In this document: positions 26,325 through 35,927 of the stretch, one piece after another
Layout: each line of letters opens with the position of its first letter
How positions within the stretch are numbered: the stretch's first letter is position 1
NCBI RefSeq assembly: GCF_014489635.1
Contig: NZ_CP060828.1
Coordinates: 9,660,001 to 9,724,000, forward strand
From: Streptomyces roseirectus
GTDB lineage: Bacteria > Actinomycetota > Actinomycetes > Streptomycetales > Streptomycetaceae
Direction of reading: 5' to 3'
Length of the DNA stretch: 64,000 nt
Made by a program: the position numbers and the translations under genes
The notes under the pieces: generated by a model
The model's input: the letters and a program-made list of their open reading frames with translations, nothing else
Database searches by the model: none
Told to the model about the DNA's origin: nothing

Positions 26325-28106
26325 TCAGTCGTCAGCCCGGACCAGGAGCTGGGTCGCGGCGAGCCGCGCGTACAACTCGTCCGTGGACACCAACTCCTCG
26401 TGGGTACCGACCGCGCGGACCATCCCGGCGTCCATGACGACGATGCGGTCCGCGTCCGTGACCGTCGAGAGGCGATGGGCGACCACGAGGACGGTCGTGT
26501 CGCGGGCGGTCTCGGCGATGGCGTCCCGCAGGGCCAGTTCGTTGACGGCGTCGAGCTGGGAGGTCGCCTCGTCGAGGAGGAGGAGCCGGGGGCGGCGCAG
26601 CAGGGCGCGGGCGATGGCGACACGTTGACGCTCGCCGCCGGAGAGCTTCGAGCCGCGGTGGCCGACGAGGGTGTCGAGGCCGTGCGGGAGACGCGCGACG
26701 AGGGTGTCGAGCCTGGTCCGGGCGAGGACGGCGTGGATGTCGTCGTCCGTGGCGTCCGGCGCGCTGAAGACCAGGTTCTCCCGCAGGGTGCCGGCCAGCA
26801 CGGGCGCGTCCTGCTCGACGTACCCGATGGCGGACCGCAGCTCGTGCAGCGGCCAGTCGCGGACGTCCTCGCCGTCGACGAGGATGCGGCCGCCGGTCGT
26901 CTCGTAGAACCGTTCGATGAGCGCGAAGACCGTCGACTTGCCCGCGCCGGAAGGGCCGACGAAGGCGGTCAGCCCGGCGCCGGGCACCTCGAAGTCCACC
27001 TGCCGGTGGATGGGGGGCAGCCCGGGGCCGTAGCTGAAGGACACGGCCTCGAAGCGGACCGACGCCGGGCCGCGCACCGTCGCCGCGACCGGGCGGTGCT
27101 CGGCCGGGGGCTCCGCCGCCAGGCGGTCCACCTCCGTGATCCGGGAGATCGCGGCGGCGCCCTCCTGGTACTGGGTGGCGGCCTCGACCAGCTTGTAGAC
27201 CGGCTCCATCAGATAGAACAGGTACAGCAGGAAGGCGATGAGCGTGGAGACGGGGATGTCCCCGGACGCCACCCGCGCCCCGCCGACCGCGAGCACCGCG
27301 AGGAACGCCAGCTCGACGGCGAGATTGTCCGCCGTGCCCAGCAGGGCCTCCCACTTCGCTCCGCGCACGCCGTGCCGCCACGCCCGCAGGGCCGACGCCT
27401 CGACGCGCGCCGTCTCCCGCTCCTCGGCGCCGGACGCCTTCACCGTGCGGAACGCGCCGAAGACCCGCTCCAGGCCGGTCGACATCTCCCCGACGGCCTC
27501 CTGCGAGCGCTCGGCGGCCTGCCCGATCCGCGGCATCACCAGGGCGGCGCCCACTCCGACGACCGCGACCACGGCGAGCGCGACGCCGAGCAGGACGACG
27601 TCCAGGAACGCCATCACCACGACCGCGGCGACCAGCGTCACCGTCCCGGTCGCGGCGTTGACCACTGCCTGGGTCGTGACGGCCCGCAACAGCGTGGTGT
27701 CGGAGGTCACCCGCGACATCAGGTCGCCGGGCTGTGTCCGGTCCACCGCCGGGAGCCGCAGCCGCAGCAGACGGCCGATGAGGCTGCGGCGGGCGGCCAG
27801 GACGACCGACTCCGCCGTCCGCTCCAGCACGTACGCGCCGAACGCCTCGGCCACCGTGCTCAGCAGCACCAGTACGGTCAGGGCCAGCACGATGGTCGCG
27901 ATCGTGCCGCCGGACGAGAGCCGGTCGACCAGCGCCTTCGTGGCCAGCGGCTGCAGCAGTCCTCCGGCGGCCCCCGCCAGCGCCAGCAGCAGACCGAGCG
28001 CGACGGTCCACCGGTGCGGACGGACGTACCCGTACAGCGCCTTCAGCGTCTCGCGGGTGCGGGGGGAGTCGGCACCCGTCGCCTCCGGGGCGGATGCGGT
28101 GTTCAC
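26325..28106 (-). CDS. ABC exporter half-transporter (membrane plus ATPase)
   Basis: GTG start with GGAAAGGAA upstream; 593 residues. Six helices occupy about residues 30-310, followed by a nucleotide-binding domain with Walker [10 protein letters not shown]-loop [11 protein letters not shown], signature [12 protein letters not shown], Walker [10 protein letters not shown] and H-loop VVAHRLS. This is the fusion typical of multidrug, lipid or peptide exporters, active as a homodimer. The [15 protein letters not shown] segment is typical of the subfamily. The substrate cannot be inferred; the gene is monocistronic. Confidence 0.92.
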   Translation of the reverse strand: MNTASAPEATGADSPRTRETLKALYGYVRPHRWTVALGLLLALAGAAGGLLQPLATKALVDRLSSGGTIATIVLALTVLVLLSTVAEAFGAYVLERTAESVVLAARRSLIGRLLRLRLPAVDRTQPGDLMSRVTSDTTLLRAVTTQAVVNAATGTVTLVAAVVVMAFLDVVLLGVALAVVAVVGVGAALVMPRIGQAAERSQEAVGEMSTGLERVFGAFRTVKASGAEERETARVEASALRAWRHGVRGAKWEALLGTADNLAVELAFLAVLAVGGARVASGDIPVSTLIAFLLYLFYLMEPVYKLVEAATQYQEGAAAISRITEVDRLAAEPPAEHRPVAATVRGPASVRFEAVSFSYGPGLPPIHRQVDFEVPGAGLTAFVGPSGAGKSTVFALIERFYETTGGRILVDGEDVRDWPLHELRSAIGYVEQDAPVLAGTLRENLVFSAPDATDDDIHAVLARTRLDTLVARLPHGLDTLVGHRGSKLSGGERQRVAIARALLRRPRLLLLDEATSQLDAVNELALRDAIAETARDTTVLVVAHRLSTVTDADRIVVMDAGMVRAVGTHEELVSTDELYARLAATQLLVRADD

Positions 28107-28413
28107 AGGATTCCTTTCCTACGCGGCCTGCCGCGCGCCGTGCCGGCGGCGGCGTGTCATGCCCCCAGCCTGGAAGCCCGCACGTTCCCCCGCCCATCCG
28201 GCGATCGTCGGGTGCACCCCCGCCGACTGGCTGGAGACACGGCCTGTTCCGGAGGGGCGAGTGGGCCGGTGCCGGACCAGAGAAAATAAGCACGAACCGG
28301 TCTGGACGGGGCATCGGAGAGCCGCGATCTTGGGGTGCGGGAAACCGGGCGTTGCGGCTTTCGGACGGAGGCGGGGCGCAACGCCTTCTTGCCGAACACA
28401 GGGGGGAGGCCCG
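28107..28413. promoter_or_regulatory. Divergent promoter region, exporter and membrane-anchored protein
   Basis: These 307 bp lie between the two divergent starts and contain no gene. An A-rich segment (GAGAAAATAAGCACG) near 28281 is the only clear departure from the high G+C content. No defined operator was found. Confidence 0.4.
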
Positions 28414-29100
28414 ATGCCCGATCGGTCCGACAGGCCGTCGGAGGACGTCGACGAGGTGACCGGGGAGGACCCCGGCCGTACGCCTCGGGGAACCGGCCGG
28501 TGGGGGAAGGCCGTCGCCGCGGTGGCCGCGCTGGGGGGATTCGGCGGACTCGCCCTGCTGCTGCCCGTGCTGGTGGGGATGTTCGACGACGATCCGAAAA
28601 AGCCCGCCCCCACGGTCGTGGCGAGCGAGTCCCCGAGCGCCACGGCCACCGCGCGGGACGAGTTCTTCGTCAGGTTCGAGCAGCCCGCCGCACGGGGCGG
28701 CGAACAGGCGGAGATCAGCCTCTGCTCGGAGTTCCGGGGGCGCTCGCGACTGGCCGACGGCTACCGGCTGTGGGTCGCCGGACGGGTCACCACCGAGGAC
28801 GTCTACACCCTCTTCGGCGAAGCGACCGTGTCCGCCGCGACCGGCACGTGGCGCCTCACCGCGCAAGTGGGGAACGAGGAGCAGAAAGGCGTCAGCTTCG
28901 AGATCACCGCGGTCCCCGTACCGGTGTCCGTGTCGGACTACCTGCTCGACGCCACCGACTACCAGGGCCGTCACCTGACTCCCCACGACGGCGACGACCC
29001 TCCCCCGCTCGGCCTGCGCAACACGGCCCTCCCGCCCGGCTCCGACACACGCCACGGCGACAGCATCACCGTCCGGCGAAACACGGACAGCAGGTGCTGA
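28414..29100 (+). CDS. Membrane-anchored extracytoplasmic protein, unknown function
   Basis: ATG 28414 after GGGGGGAGG; 228 residues. A charged N-terminus is followed by one hydrophobic helix at about residues 33-54 (AVAAVAALGGFGGLALLLPVL) and a Pro/Ser/Thr linker. The outer domain (about 80-170: EFFVRFEQPAARGGEQAEISL, GYRLWVAGRVTTEDVYTLFG) is beta-rich and resembles domains of Streptomyces cell-surface proteins of unknown role. No catalytic motif is seen. The next 235 bp (29101-29335) hold no gene. Confidence 0.75.
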   Translation: MPDRSDRPSEDVDEVTGEDPGRTPRGTGRWGKAVAAVAALGGFGGLALLLPVLVGMFDDDPKKPAPTVVASESPSATATARDEFFVRFEQPAARGGEQAEISLCSEFRGRSRLADGYRLWVAGRVTTEDVYTLFGEATVSAATGTWRLTAQVGNEEQKGVSFEITAVPVPVSVSDYLLDATDYQGRHLTPHDGDDPPPLGLRNTALPPGSDTRHGDSITVRRNTDSRC

Positions 29101-29335
29101 GCCGAAGCCGTGCGGACGACTGCACGACGACGCCCCGTCAGACGGTGACCGTCGTGGCCCGGGGGCGGGTGAGGGCCGGCACTCCGGAGGGCTGGGCGAC
29201 CGCCCCCACGTCGAGGGGCGGAGGGGTGCACGACATCGGCGGCTCCGGAACAGGCGACGAGACGTAGCGTGCTCTCCGGCAGGCACCGCGCCGGGAGGTT
29301 CGCCGCTTTCCGCCCCGGGGGAGAGGGGAGGTGGT

Positions 29336-30043
29336 TCAGACGGTGAGTTCCGGGTGCGCCGGGCTCAGGTAACCGACCGTGGTCCGGGCCGAGTGCGCCG
29401 TGAGCAGATCCCGAAGTTCACCGGCGGCCGTCCTGAGGAGGTGGCCGTCGCGGTCGGCGTGGAGGGTTTCGAGGACGAAGGCGACGTGGGTGGAGTCGGG
29501 GGTGACCCGGGTGCGGTGGGCGTCGCGGTGGTTCCAGTGGCGGGTGAGGACGTCCGTGGTGTCGGTGTAGATGATCTCGCCGGGGGCGGGGTGGTCGAGG
29601 GTGCCGGGTTCGCCGAGGGGCGTGAAGGTCTCGGCGCCGGTGGCGTGACGGATCTCGACGGCGCCGGTGACGTGGGCGAGGTCGAAGGCGCCGGCGGGCA
29701 GGCCGTGGCGGACGGAGACGGTGTTGTAGGAGTCGACGGCAGGGTTGATGCGGGGGAGCGAGCCCTTCTTCGCGAGGCGGCGGCCGAGCGCGTCGACGCT
29801 GGGGCGGACGCGGCGGGGGTTGGTGCCGAAGGAGCGGTAGGCGGCGTGCCAGGACGCGATGCGGGGGTCGGTCTCGTCGGCGGGCCGCCAGGTGCCGGCG
29901 GCGAGCCGGCGCTCCAGGTCGTCGAGGGCGGCGTCGGTGGCGGGCCAGGGTTCGTGGCCGCGCAGCCCGGTCGCGGTGACGACGGCGATGAGGGCGTCGG
30001 GGAAGGCGTCCGCGACGGCGGTGCTGATGCGGAAGGTGGTCAT
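29336..30043 (-). CDS. B3/4-domain protein
   Basis: 235 residues, starting at ATG 30043. The fold is that of the B3/4 (tRNA-binding/editing-like) domain of phenylalanyl-tRNA synthetase beta subunit as found in free-standing proteins: RSFGTNPRRVRPSVDALGRR, INPAVDSYNTVSVRHGLPAGAFDL and YTDTTDVLTRHWNHRDAHRT are characteristic. Free-standing members are thought to act in amino-acid or mis-charged tRNA metabolism. A divergent XRE-cupin regulator across a short intergenic region probably controls it. Confidence 0.85.
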   Translation of the reverse strand: MTTFRISTAVADAFPDALIAVVTATGLRGHEPWPATDAALDDLERRLAAGTWRPADETDPRIASWHAAYRSFGTNPRRVRPSVDALGRRLAKKGSLPRINPAVDSYNTVSVRHGLPAGAFDLAHVTGAVEIRHATGAETFTPLGEPGTLDHPAPGEIIYTDTTDVLTRHWNHRDAHRTRVTPDSTHVAFVLETLHADRDGHLLRTAAGELRDLLTAHSARTTVGYLSPAHPELTV

Positions 30044-30094
30044 GGGAGGTCCGTTTCAGGGTGCCCAGGCGCTGACGCGGTCCGGGAGGGGAGC

Positions 30095-30110
30095 GATCGC
30101 GCGTACGATC
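30095..30110. promoter_or_regulatory. Palindromic operator candidate between B3/4 and XRE-cupin genes
   Basis: The inverted repeat GATCG, 6-nt spacer, CGATC lies in the divergent region 52 bp upstream of the B3/4 start. It is a plausible site for the adjacent XRE-cupin regulator; no independent copy was found. Confidence 0.4.
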
Positions 30111-30229
30111 AGTGGAACGACCACACCGTACAGCAGATCGACCACCTCGAGTCAACCGAACGACCGGGTGGTGCATTCCAGTGAACCGGCAGGGCCGGTA
30201 GCAACTGAACCGGCAGAAAGGGCGAGGAG

Positions 30230-30805
30230 ATGGCCGAGACCGAGGAAGCGCTGCGGACGCTCGCGCACAACGTCCGCGCGGCCCGCACCCGCGCCGGCCT
30301 CTCCCTGGACGAACTCGGCCGCCGCGCCAAGGTCAGCAAGGGAGCACTCGTCGGCCTGGAGAAAGCACAGGGCAACCCGAACTTCGCGACCCTGGTCCGC
30401 CTCGCCGACACCCTGGGCGTCTCCGTGTCCGCGCTGCTCGACGGGCCCGCCGAGAGCCGCGTCCGCGTGGTGAGCGCCGGCGCCGTCGCGCCGCTGTGGA
30501 CGGGGGAGCACGGCAGCGAGGCCCGGCTCATGCTGACGACCGGCGGACCGGCGCCCACCGAGGTCTGGCGCTGGACGCTGGAGCCCGGCGAGGAGTACCC
30601 CAGCCACCCCCATCAGGCAGGCGTCACCGAGACCGTCAGTGTCACCGCCGGCCGGATGACCCTCGTCGTCGACGGCACCGAGCACCCCGTCGAAGCCGGC
30701 CAGACCGCGGCCTTCGACGCCGACGCCCCCCACACGTACCGGGGCGCGGGCACCGGGACCTGCCACCTGATCATGACCGTCCACCTGCCACCCGGCCCGG
30801 CGTGA
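30230..30805 (+). CDS. XRE-family regulator with C-terminal cupin domain
   Basis: ATG 30230 after GGCGAGGAG; 191 residues. An XRE helix-turn-helix ([34 protein letters not shown]) occupies residues 8-65, and a cupin ([34 protein letters not shown]) residues 105-185, which may bind a small effector. It is divergent from the B3/4 gene, a frequent pairing in actinobacteria. Confidence 0.9.
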   Translation: MAETEEALRTLAHNVRAARTRAGLSLDELGRRAKVSKGALVGLEKAQGNPNFATLVRLADTLGVSVSALLDGPAESRVRVVSAGAVAPLWTGEHGSEARLMLTTGGPAPTEVWRWTLEPGEEYPSHPHQAGVTETVSVTAGRMTLVVDGTEHPVEAGQTAAFDADAPHTYRGAGTGTCHLIMTVHLPPGPA

Positions 30806-31032
30806 CGGCACCGCGCTCCCACCCGGACAGGGTTCCGTGAGTGACGCCGAATATCCGGCGCGAGGCGCGGAAACGCCGGTTACGCTGCGGCCATGTTCCC
30901 CAGGCACTGCGCGAGGCGACCGTGACCCGCACCCATACGAGCGAGGCATAGCCGCACCGCGGACGGCATTTCCCCGCGCCCCCGCCCCTGCCTACCGTCG
31001 ATCACGAAGCACCCCGCCGAACAAGGAGCCGC

Positions 31033-31842
31033 ATGCCGTCGCCGTCCCCTCTCCTCCCGCGCACCGAGGGCTCGGCCCTGGTCGTCGGCGGCCCCACGAC
31101 CGTCCTGGACCTCGGCGGACTGCGCATCGTCTCCGACCCGACCTTCGACGACCCGGGCCCGCACGGCTACCTCACCAAGACCGAGGGCCCGGCCCTGACG
31201 GAGGACCGGCTGGCGGACGTCGACCTGGTGCTCGTCAGCCACGACAACCACGCCGACAACCTCGACGACCGGGGCCGCGCCTTCGCGCTCGCCGCGCCGC
31301 TGCTGCTCACCACCACCGGCGGCGCCACCCGCCTCGGCGCCCTCGCGCAGGGCCTGCCCGCCTGGCAGAGCCACACGCTCGCCCGCCCGGACGGCGGCGA
31401 GCTCACCGTCACCGCCGTACCGGCCGTGCACGGCCCCGAGGACGGCGAGCGCGACGCGGACGGCGACGTCAACTGCCAGGTCGTCGGCTTCGTCCTCGCC
31501 GGGGACGGCCTGCCCACCGTCTACGTCAGCGGCGACAACGCCTCCCTGCGGACCGTCACCGAGATCGCCCGCCGCGTCCCGCGCGTCGACGCGACCGTCC
31601 TGCACGCCGGCGCCGCCCGCGTCACCGGCAAGTTCCGCCAGCGCCCCGTCAGCCTCGACAGCGCCCGCGCCGCAGCAGCCGCCGCGATCCTCGGCGCCCC
31701 CGTCAACATCCCGGCCCACTACACGGGTTGGGCCCACTTCACCGAGGGCCGCGACGCCATCGAGCACGCCTTCGACGACGCCGGCCTCACGCCCGTCCTG
31801 CGCGTCGCCGGCCACGGGACCTGGCTCCCCCTCACCCCCTGA
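31033..31842 (+). CDS. Metallo-beta-lactamase-fold hydrolase (UlaG-like)
   Basis: ATG 31033 after AAGGAG; 269 residues. Early strands [20 protein letters not shown] lead to [10 protein letters not shown] at about residues 73-82, the form the HxHxD metal motif takes in this subfamily. AVHGPEDGE and VYVSGDNAS supply further ligands, and [12 protein letters not shown] lies near the end. It is probably a Zn- or Mn-dependent hydrolase of unknown substrate. The NTF2-like gene follows by 35 bp and is probably co-transcribed. Confidence 0.85.
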   Translation: MPSPSPLLPRTEGSALVVGGPTTVLDLGGLRIVSDPTFDDPGPHGYLTKTEGPALTEDRLADVDLVLVSHDNHADNLDDRGRAFALAAPLLLTTTGGATRLGALAQGLPAWQSHTLARPDGGELTVTAVPAVHGPEDGERDADGDVNCQVVGFVLAGDGLPTVYVSGDNASLRTVTEIARRVPRVDATVLHAGAARVTGKFRQRPVSLDSARAAAAAAILGAPVNIPAHYTGWAHFTEGRDAIEHAFDDAGLTPVLRVAGHGTWLPLTP

Positions 31843-31877
31843 CCACCCGCATCGACATATCGACAGGAGCAGCACAC

Positions 31878-32330
31878 GTGAGACCCCCCGTACCGCCGTT
31901 CACCCACGCCGACGCCCTCGCCAAGGTCCAGGCCGCCGAGGACGCCTGGAACACCCGCGACCCCGACCGGGTCGCCCTCGCTTACACGGAGGACTCCGTG
32001 TGGCGCAACCGCGACACCTTCGTCACCGGCCGCGACGAGATACGCCGCTTCCTCGCCGACAAGTGGAGCCGCGAACTCGACTACGCCCTGCGCAAGGAAC
32101 TGTGGACCTACGGCGACGACCGGATCGCCGTCCGCTTCCAGTACGAATGGCGTGACGCGGACGGCGGCCACTGGCGCTCCTACGGCAACGAACTGTGGGA
32201 GTTCGACAGCGCGGGCCTCATGCGGCGGCGCGAGGCCAGCATCAACGACGTCCCGATCAAGGCGGAGGACCGCCGCATCCTGGGGCCACGGACGCCGCAG
32301 GAGCACGGGGAGCCGTTGCCGCTGCAGTGA
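31878..32330 (+). CDS. NTF2-like protein (DUF1348 type)
   Basis: GTG 31878 after ACAGGAGC; 150 residues. [40 protein letters not shown] and [24 protein letters not shown] match the small DUF1348/SnoaL-related family, which has a cone-shaped fold with a buried pocket. The function is unknown; it is often linked with stress or detoxification enzymes. Confidence 0.87.
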   Translation: MRPPVPPFTHADALAKVQAAEDAWNTRDPDRVALAYTEDSVWRNRDTFVTGRDEIRRFLADKWSRELDYALRKELWTYGDDRIAVRFQYEWRDADGGHWRSYGNELWEFDSAGLMRRREASINDVPIKAEDRRILGPRTPQEHGEPLPLQ

Positions 32331-32426
32331 CGGCACGCGCGGGGCGGGGAGGCGGCGGTCGCCATGACACCGGCGAACGTCTGTCCCTCGCCCGGGGCGC
32401 GGCCGGCGTGAAGCCGCCGGGCAGGC

Positions 32427-33281
32427 TCACACGCCGAGCTGGGCCAGCCATTGCCCGGTCGTGCGAGGCTCCAGATCCAGCAGTCGCTGGGCGCTGTTGG
32501 CCTGGCTGATGGTGTTGTCCGGTGCGGTGGCGAGGTGGCGGTACACGGTGGTGACTTCGCGGGCGCCCGTGTCGCCGAGGAAGGGGACGAGGAGGTCGCC
32601 GAACGCCTCGGGGGTGGGGGGTTCGTAGGTGACGTCGCGGCCGAGGTGGGTGGCGAAGGCGCGCGCGAGGTTGGGGCCCGTGAGGCCGGTATGCCGGCCG
32701 ACGGCGACTGTGCCGGTGATCTCGGGGCGGTCGAGGAGGGCGGCGGCGACGTCCGCGTTGTCCAGGTGGGACGACCAGGAGATCGCGAAGTCCGGGGCCG
32801 GCGGGTAGCGCAGGACGCCCTGCGTGCGTACGGCGTTGAGGAGCGGCGGCAGGAGCAGGTTCTCCAGGAACAGGCGGGGCGCGACCACCGCGTACGACAG
32901 CCCGGACTCCGCGAGGCCGCGCACGAGGATCTGGACGGCGGAGTCGTCCGGGGCCCGGAGCTGGGGGTGGGGGCCGTCGACGACCGTGCCGCTGGTGGAG
33001 ACGACCACCCGGCGCGGCTTCGCCTCGGTCAGCGCGGCGACGATGTTGCGCGCGTACACCACGCGCTCGTCCTCGGCGGCGACCGGGAGGTGGACGAAGA
33101 CGCCGTCGGCGTCCGTGTAGACGCCGGCCAGGTCCTCGACGGAGGTGTAGGAGGCCGCGACGACCGGGGTGCCGTCCGGATGCGCGCCGGGCTTGCGGCC
33201 CACCGCCACGACGGGCTTGCCCGTGGCCTTCAGACGGGACAGGAGGGGGTTGCCCTGGGCGCCCGAGGCGCCGTGGATCAC
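32427..33281 (-). CDS. NmrA-like NAD(P)-binding oxidoreductase
   Basis: 284 residues from GTG 33281, chosen because the Rossmann glycine motif (HGASGAQG) begins at residue 3. YTSVEDLAGVYTDADGVFVHLP, VVSTSGTVVDG, APRLFLENLLLP and SSHLDNADVAAALL fit atypical short-chain dehydrogenases of the NmrA type, either redox sensors or reductases. Its start overlaps by 9 bp that of the divergent HxlR regulator, its probable controller. Confidence 0.85.
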   Translation of the reverse strand: MIHGASGAQGNPLLSRLKATGKPVVAVGRKPGAHPDGTPVVAASYTSVEDLAGVYTDADGVFVHLPVAAEDERVVYARNIVAALTEAKPRRVVVSTSGTVVDGPHPQLRAPDDSAVQILVRGLAESGLSYAVVAPRLFLENLLLPPLLNAVRTQGVLRYPPAPDFAISWSSHLDNADVAAALLDRPEITGTVAVGRHTGLTGPNLARAFATHLGRDVTYEPPTPEAFGDLLVPFLGDTGAREVTTVYRHLATAPDNTISQANSAQRLLDLEPRTTGQWLAQLGV

Positions 33282-33665
33282 GCGGACATCCCGGCCCTCC
33301 CCGAATGCGGCGTCGCCCGTTTCCTCGCCGTGCTCGAAGGCTCCTGGGCGACCCTCGTCGTACGCGAACTCCTCCCCGGGAAACGCCGCTTCACCGACCT
33401 CCGCGCCGCCCTCCCGGGCATCAGCCCGCACACCCTCACCAGCCGCCTGCGCCGCTTCGAGGCGTACGGCATCGTGACCCGCTCCGTCCACGCCGAGGTA
33501 CCCCCGCGCGTCGAGTACGAACTCACCCCGCTGGGACAGAAGTTGCGGACGGTCCTGGACGCGATGGCGGAGTGGGCCGGGGATGTGCCGGATCCGCACA
33601 CGGACGGGACCGGCGAGGACCAGGGACACGACGACCCCGCGACGAGGCCGTCACCGGCCCCCTGA
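33273..33665 (+). CDS. HxlR-family winged-helix regulator
   Basis: 130 residues from GTG 33273. The family signature is clear: ECGVARFLAVLEGSWATLVV, RELLPGKRRFTDLRAALPGI, SPHTLTSRLRRFEAYGIV, VEYELTPLGQKL. A cysteine near the N-terminus (residue 12) could sense oxidants, as in HypR/YodB-type members. It is divergent from the NmrA-like gene with overlapping 5' ends, so promoters of each must lie inside the other's coding region. Confidence 0.88.
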   Translation: MDHADIPALPECGVARFLAVLEGSWATLVVRELLPGKRRFTDLRAALPGISPHTLTSRLRRFEAYGIVTRSVHAEVPPRVEYELTPLGQKLRTVLDAMAEWAGDVPDPHTDGTGEDQGHDDPATRPSPAP

Positions 33666-33751
33666 CCGGCTCCGTCCGGCACCGGCGAGCGGCGGTGATC
33701 AGTCCTGGGACGGTGATCTTCCTGGCCCGTGCGGCTCGTACACTGCCGGGC

Positions 33752-34579
33752 ATGGGGGATCACACGGCCACCGGGATCGGCGCCCGTCCGGCGCCCGCCC
33801 TGCGGGAGTACGTCGACTCGTACGTCGGTTTCGATCTGCGCGGGCTCCCGGCGGGGGTGCACTGCGGCCCGCCGAGCCGCACGCTCACCGCGGTGATCAG
33901 CCTGTCGGATCCGCTGGAGGTGGCGGCGGGCGTCGACGACGGGTCACCGGTCACCCGGTTCGGCAGCGTGGCCGGCGGTCTGATGTCCCGGTCCGTCGCG
34001 ATTCACCACGACGGACGCCAGCACGGCGTGAAGGTGTCGCTGACGCCGCTCGGGGCGCGTGCCGTCTACGGCGTGCCCGCCGTCGAACTCGCCCACCAAC
34101 TGGTCCCGTTGGACGAGCTTCTGGGAGCGCTCGGCGTCGAACTCGTCGACCGGCTCCGATCGGCGACGACCTGGGCGGCGCGGTTCGCCGCGCTGGACGA
34201 AGTGCTCCTGCGAGCCGTCAGCAGAGGCGCCGGCGGCGACCGTGTGCGCCCCGAGGTGGCCGAGGCGTGGCGCCGCCTCGTCGCCGCGCGGGGCCAGGTC
34301 CAGGTCGGTGAGATCGCCGCGGAACTCGGCTGGAGCCGCCGGTACTTCACCGAGCGGTTCCGCGACGAGGTGGGCCTGGCGCCGAAGACCTTCGCCCGCG
34401 TCCTGCGCTTCGAGCACGCGCACGACCTCGCGGCGGCGCGGGACCCGCTCCCGTGGGGCGACGTGGCGGCCGTCTCCGGCTACGCCGACCAGGCCCATCT
34501 CGTCCGGGACTGGCGCGAGTTCACGAACCGCTCGCCGACGGCCTGGCGGCGCGGCGAGGTCCTGCTCGGAGCCGGGTAG
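33752..34579 (+). CDS. AraC-family regulator
   Basis: 275 residues from ATG 33752. The N-terminal domain (REYVDSYVGFDLRGLPAGVH, LTPLGARAVYGVPAVEL) is the type found in many Streptomyces AraC proteins. The C-terminal pair of helix-turn-helices is at about 175-265 (VGEIAAELGWSRRYFTERFR and YADQAHLVRDWREFTNRSP). It is followed by the cupin and hydrolase genes in the same direction and may control them. Confidence 0.9.
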   Translation: MGDHTATGIGARPAPALREYVDSYVGFDLRGLPAGVHCGPPSRTLTAVISLSDPLEVAAGVDDGSPVTRFGSVAGGLMSRSVAIHHDGRQHGVKVSLTPLGARAVYGVPAVELAHQLVPLDELLGALGVELVDRLRSATTWAARFAALDEVLLRAVSRGAGGDRVRPEVAEAWRRLVAARGQVQVGEIAAELGWSRRYFTERFRDEVGLAPKTFARVLRFEHAHDLAAARDPLPWGDVAAVSGYADQAHLVRDWREFTNRSPTAWRRGEVLLGAG

Positions 34580-34679
34580 CCGCCGGCAGTCCGGTTTCCG
34601 TTCCCATTTCTTCAAGACCGCCCGATCGCTGTCCTGGACGATCGTCGGCATGAGACTTGTCAACGACGAACGCGCTGCC

Positions 34680-35090
34680 ATGGACCTGCGGACCACCCCC
34701 GTGCACCTCGGACTGGGGTCGAGAGCGAACCCCGTCGAGGGCTTCGCCTGGGACCCGGAGGTGCTGCGCGCCTACAGCACGGCGGTCGCGGCGGACGGCG
34801 CCGAGGGCCGGATGGTGATGATCTTCGACGGCGACGGCCCCGGCGACCACTGGGAGAGCCACCCCGCGGGCGACGAACTGGTCGTCTGCCTCACCGGATC
34901 CGTGACGGTCACCCGCGACGTGGACGGGGCACACGAACGCGTCCTGCTCGGGCCCGGCGAGGCCACCGTCAACCCGGCCGGGGTGTGGCACGCGGTCGAC
35001 ATGGAGGGGCCGGCGTCCATCCTGTCCATCACCGCGACCCTCGGCACCGACCACCGCCCCCGCCAGGCCGGCCCGGAGCGGACGCCGTGA
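34680..35090 (+). CDS. Small cupin-domain protein
   Basis: 136 residues from ATG 34680; an in-frame ATG at 34650 adds ten residues. It is a single cupin barrel: GDHWESHPAGDELVVCLTG gives the first metal motif (H and E), and GEATVNPAGVWHAVD the second. The function is unknown. Its stop overlaps the GTG of the hydrolase gene (GTGA), so the two are translationally coupled. Confidence 0.83.
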   Translation: MDLRTTPVHLGLGSRANPVEGFAWDPEVLRAYSTAVAADGAEGRMVMIFDGDGPGDHWESHPAGDELVVCLTGSVTVTRDVDGAHERVLLGPGEATVNPAGVWHAVDMEGPASILSITATLGTDHRPRQAGPERTP

Positions 35091-35806
35091 CGACACGCGT
35101 CGCCTGCCTCGGCGACAGCCTCACCCGCGCCCAGTTCAGCGTCGACTACCTGGACCTCCTCGGACGCCGCCACCCTCCCGGCGACGTGCGGCTCGCCCGG
35201 TTCGGCGTCAACGGCGACTTCGCCTGGAACCTCCTACAGCGTCTCGACGCCGTCGTCACGGACCCGCCCGATGTGATCACCGTGCTGATCGGGACCAACG
35301 ACGCCCGAGCGAGCCTCGCCGGCTACCCCGTCGAGCAGGCCATGAAGCGCAAACGGCTCCCCGAACGCCCGTCGGCGGGCTGGTTCCAGCAGTGCCTGGG
35401 AGCCGTCGTCGCACGGCTGCGGGCGGAGACCGACGCGACGATCGCCCTGCTGTCCCTCCCGGTCCTAGGCCAGCAGCTCGACGCGGCGGCGGCACAGGCG
35501 TCGCAGGCGTACAGCCGGATGATCGCCGAGGTCGCCGCCGCCGAGCAGGTGACCTGCCTCCCACTCCACGAACGCCAGACCGAGGAACTGCGCCGAGCGG
35601 ACCCACCCCCGATCCCCTACCGGGAGCCGACACCCGCAGCAGTCCTCGGCGTCCTCGCCCAGCACACGCTGCTGCGTCGCGACCTCGACACGATCTCGCG
35701 GCGCCACGGCCTCCTCCTCACAACCGACCACATCCACCAGAACAGCCGCGGCGCCACCCTCATCGCCGAGGTCATCGACGCCGGCCTGCTGACCCGGAGC
35801 GCGTAA
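35087..35806 (+). CDS. SGNH/GDSL-type hydrolase
   Basis: 239 residues from GTG 35087. The catalytic blocks are CLGDSLTRAQ (Ser nucleophile), FGVNGDFAWN (Gly), LIGTNDARAS (Asn) and LTTDHIHQNSRG (Asp-His). It is probably an esterase or lipase acting on small acyl or acetyl groups. There is no signal peptide, so it is cytoplasmic. It is coupled to the cupin gene. Confidence 0.87.
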   Translation: MTTRVACLGDSLTRAQFSVDYLDLLGRRHPPGDVRLARFGVNGDFAWNLLQRLDAVVTDPPDVITVLIGTNDARASLAGYPVEQAMKRKRLPERPSAGWFQQCLGAVVARLRAETDATIALLSLPVLGQQLDAAAAQASQAYSRMIAEVAAAEQVTCLPLHERQTEELRRADPPPIPYREPTPAAVLGVLAQHTLLRRDLDTISRRHGLLLTTDHIHQNSRGATLIAEVIDAGLLTRSA

Positions 35807-35927
35807 CCGATCCCGGCACCCGGCCGGCCGGACCGCGCGGATCAACCTGCCACCCGGTTTCACCCACTTGTGTGGCACCGCCCCGAACGGACGCCCGTCG
35901 CGGCGCGCGTAGGCAACTCTTGCTCGG

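Noticed and set aside
26046..28289. 747-codon plus-strand frame opposite the ABC exporter
   Set aside because: Antisense shadow; the minus strand has all ABC transporter motifs and a terminator.
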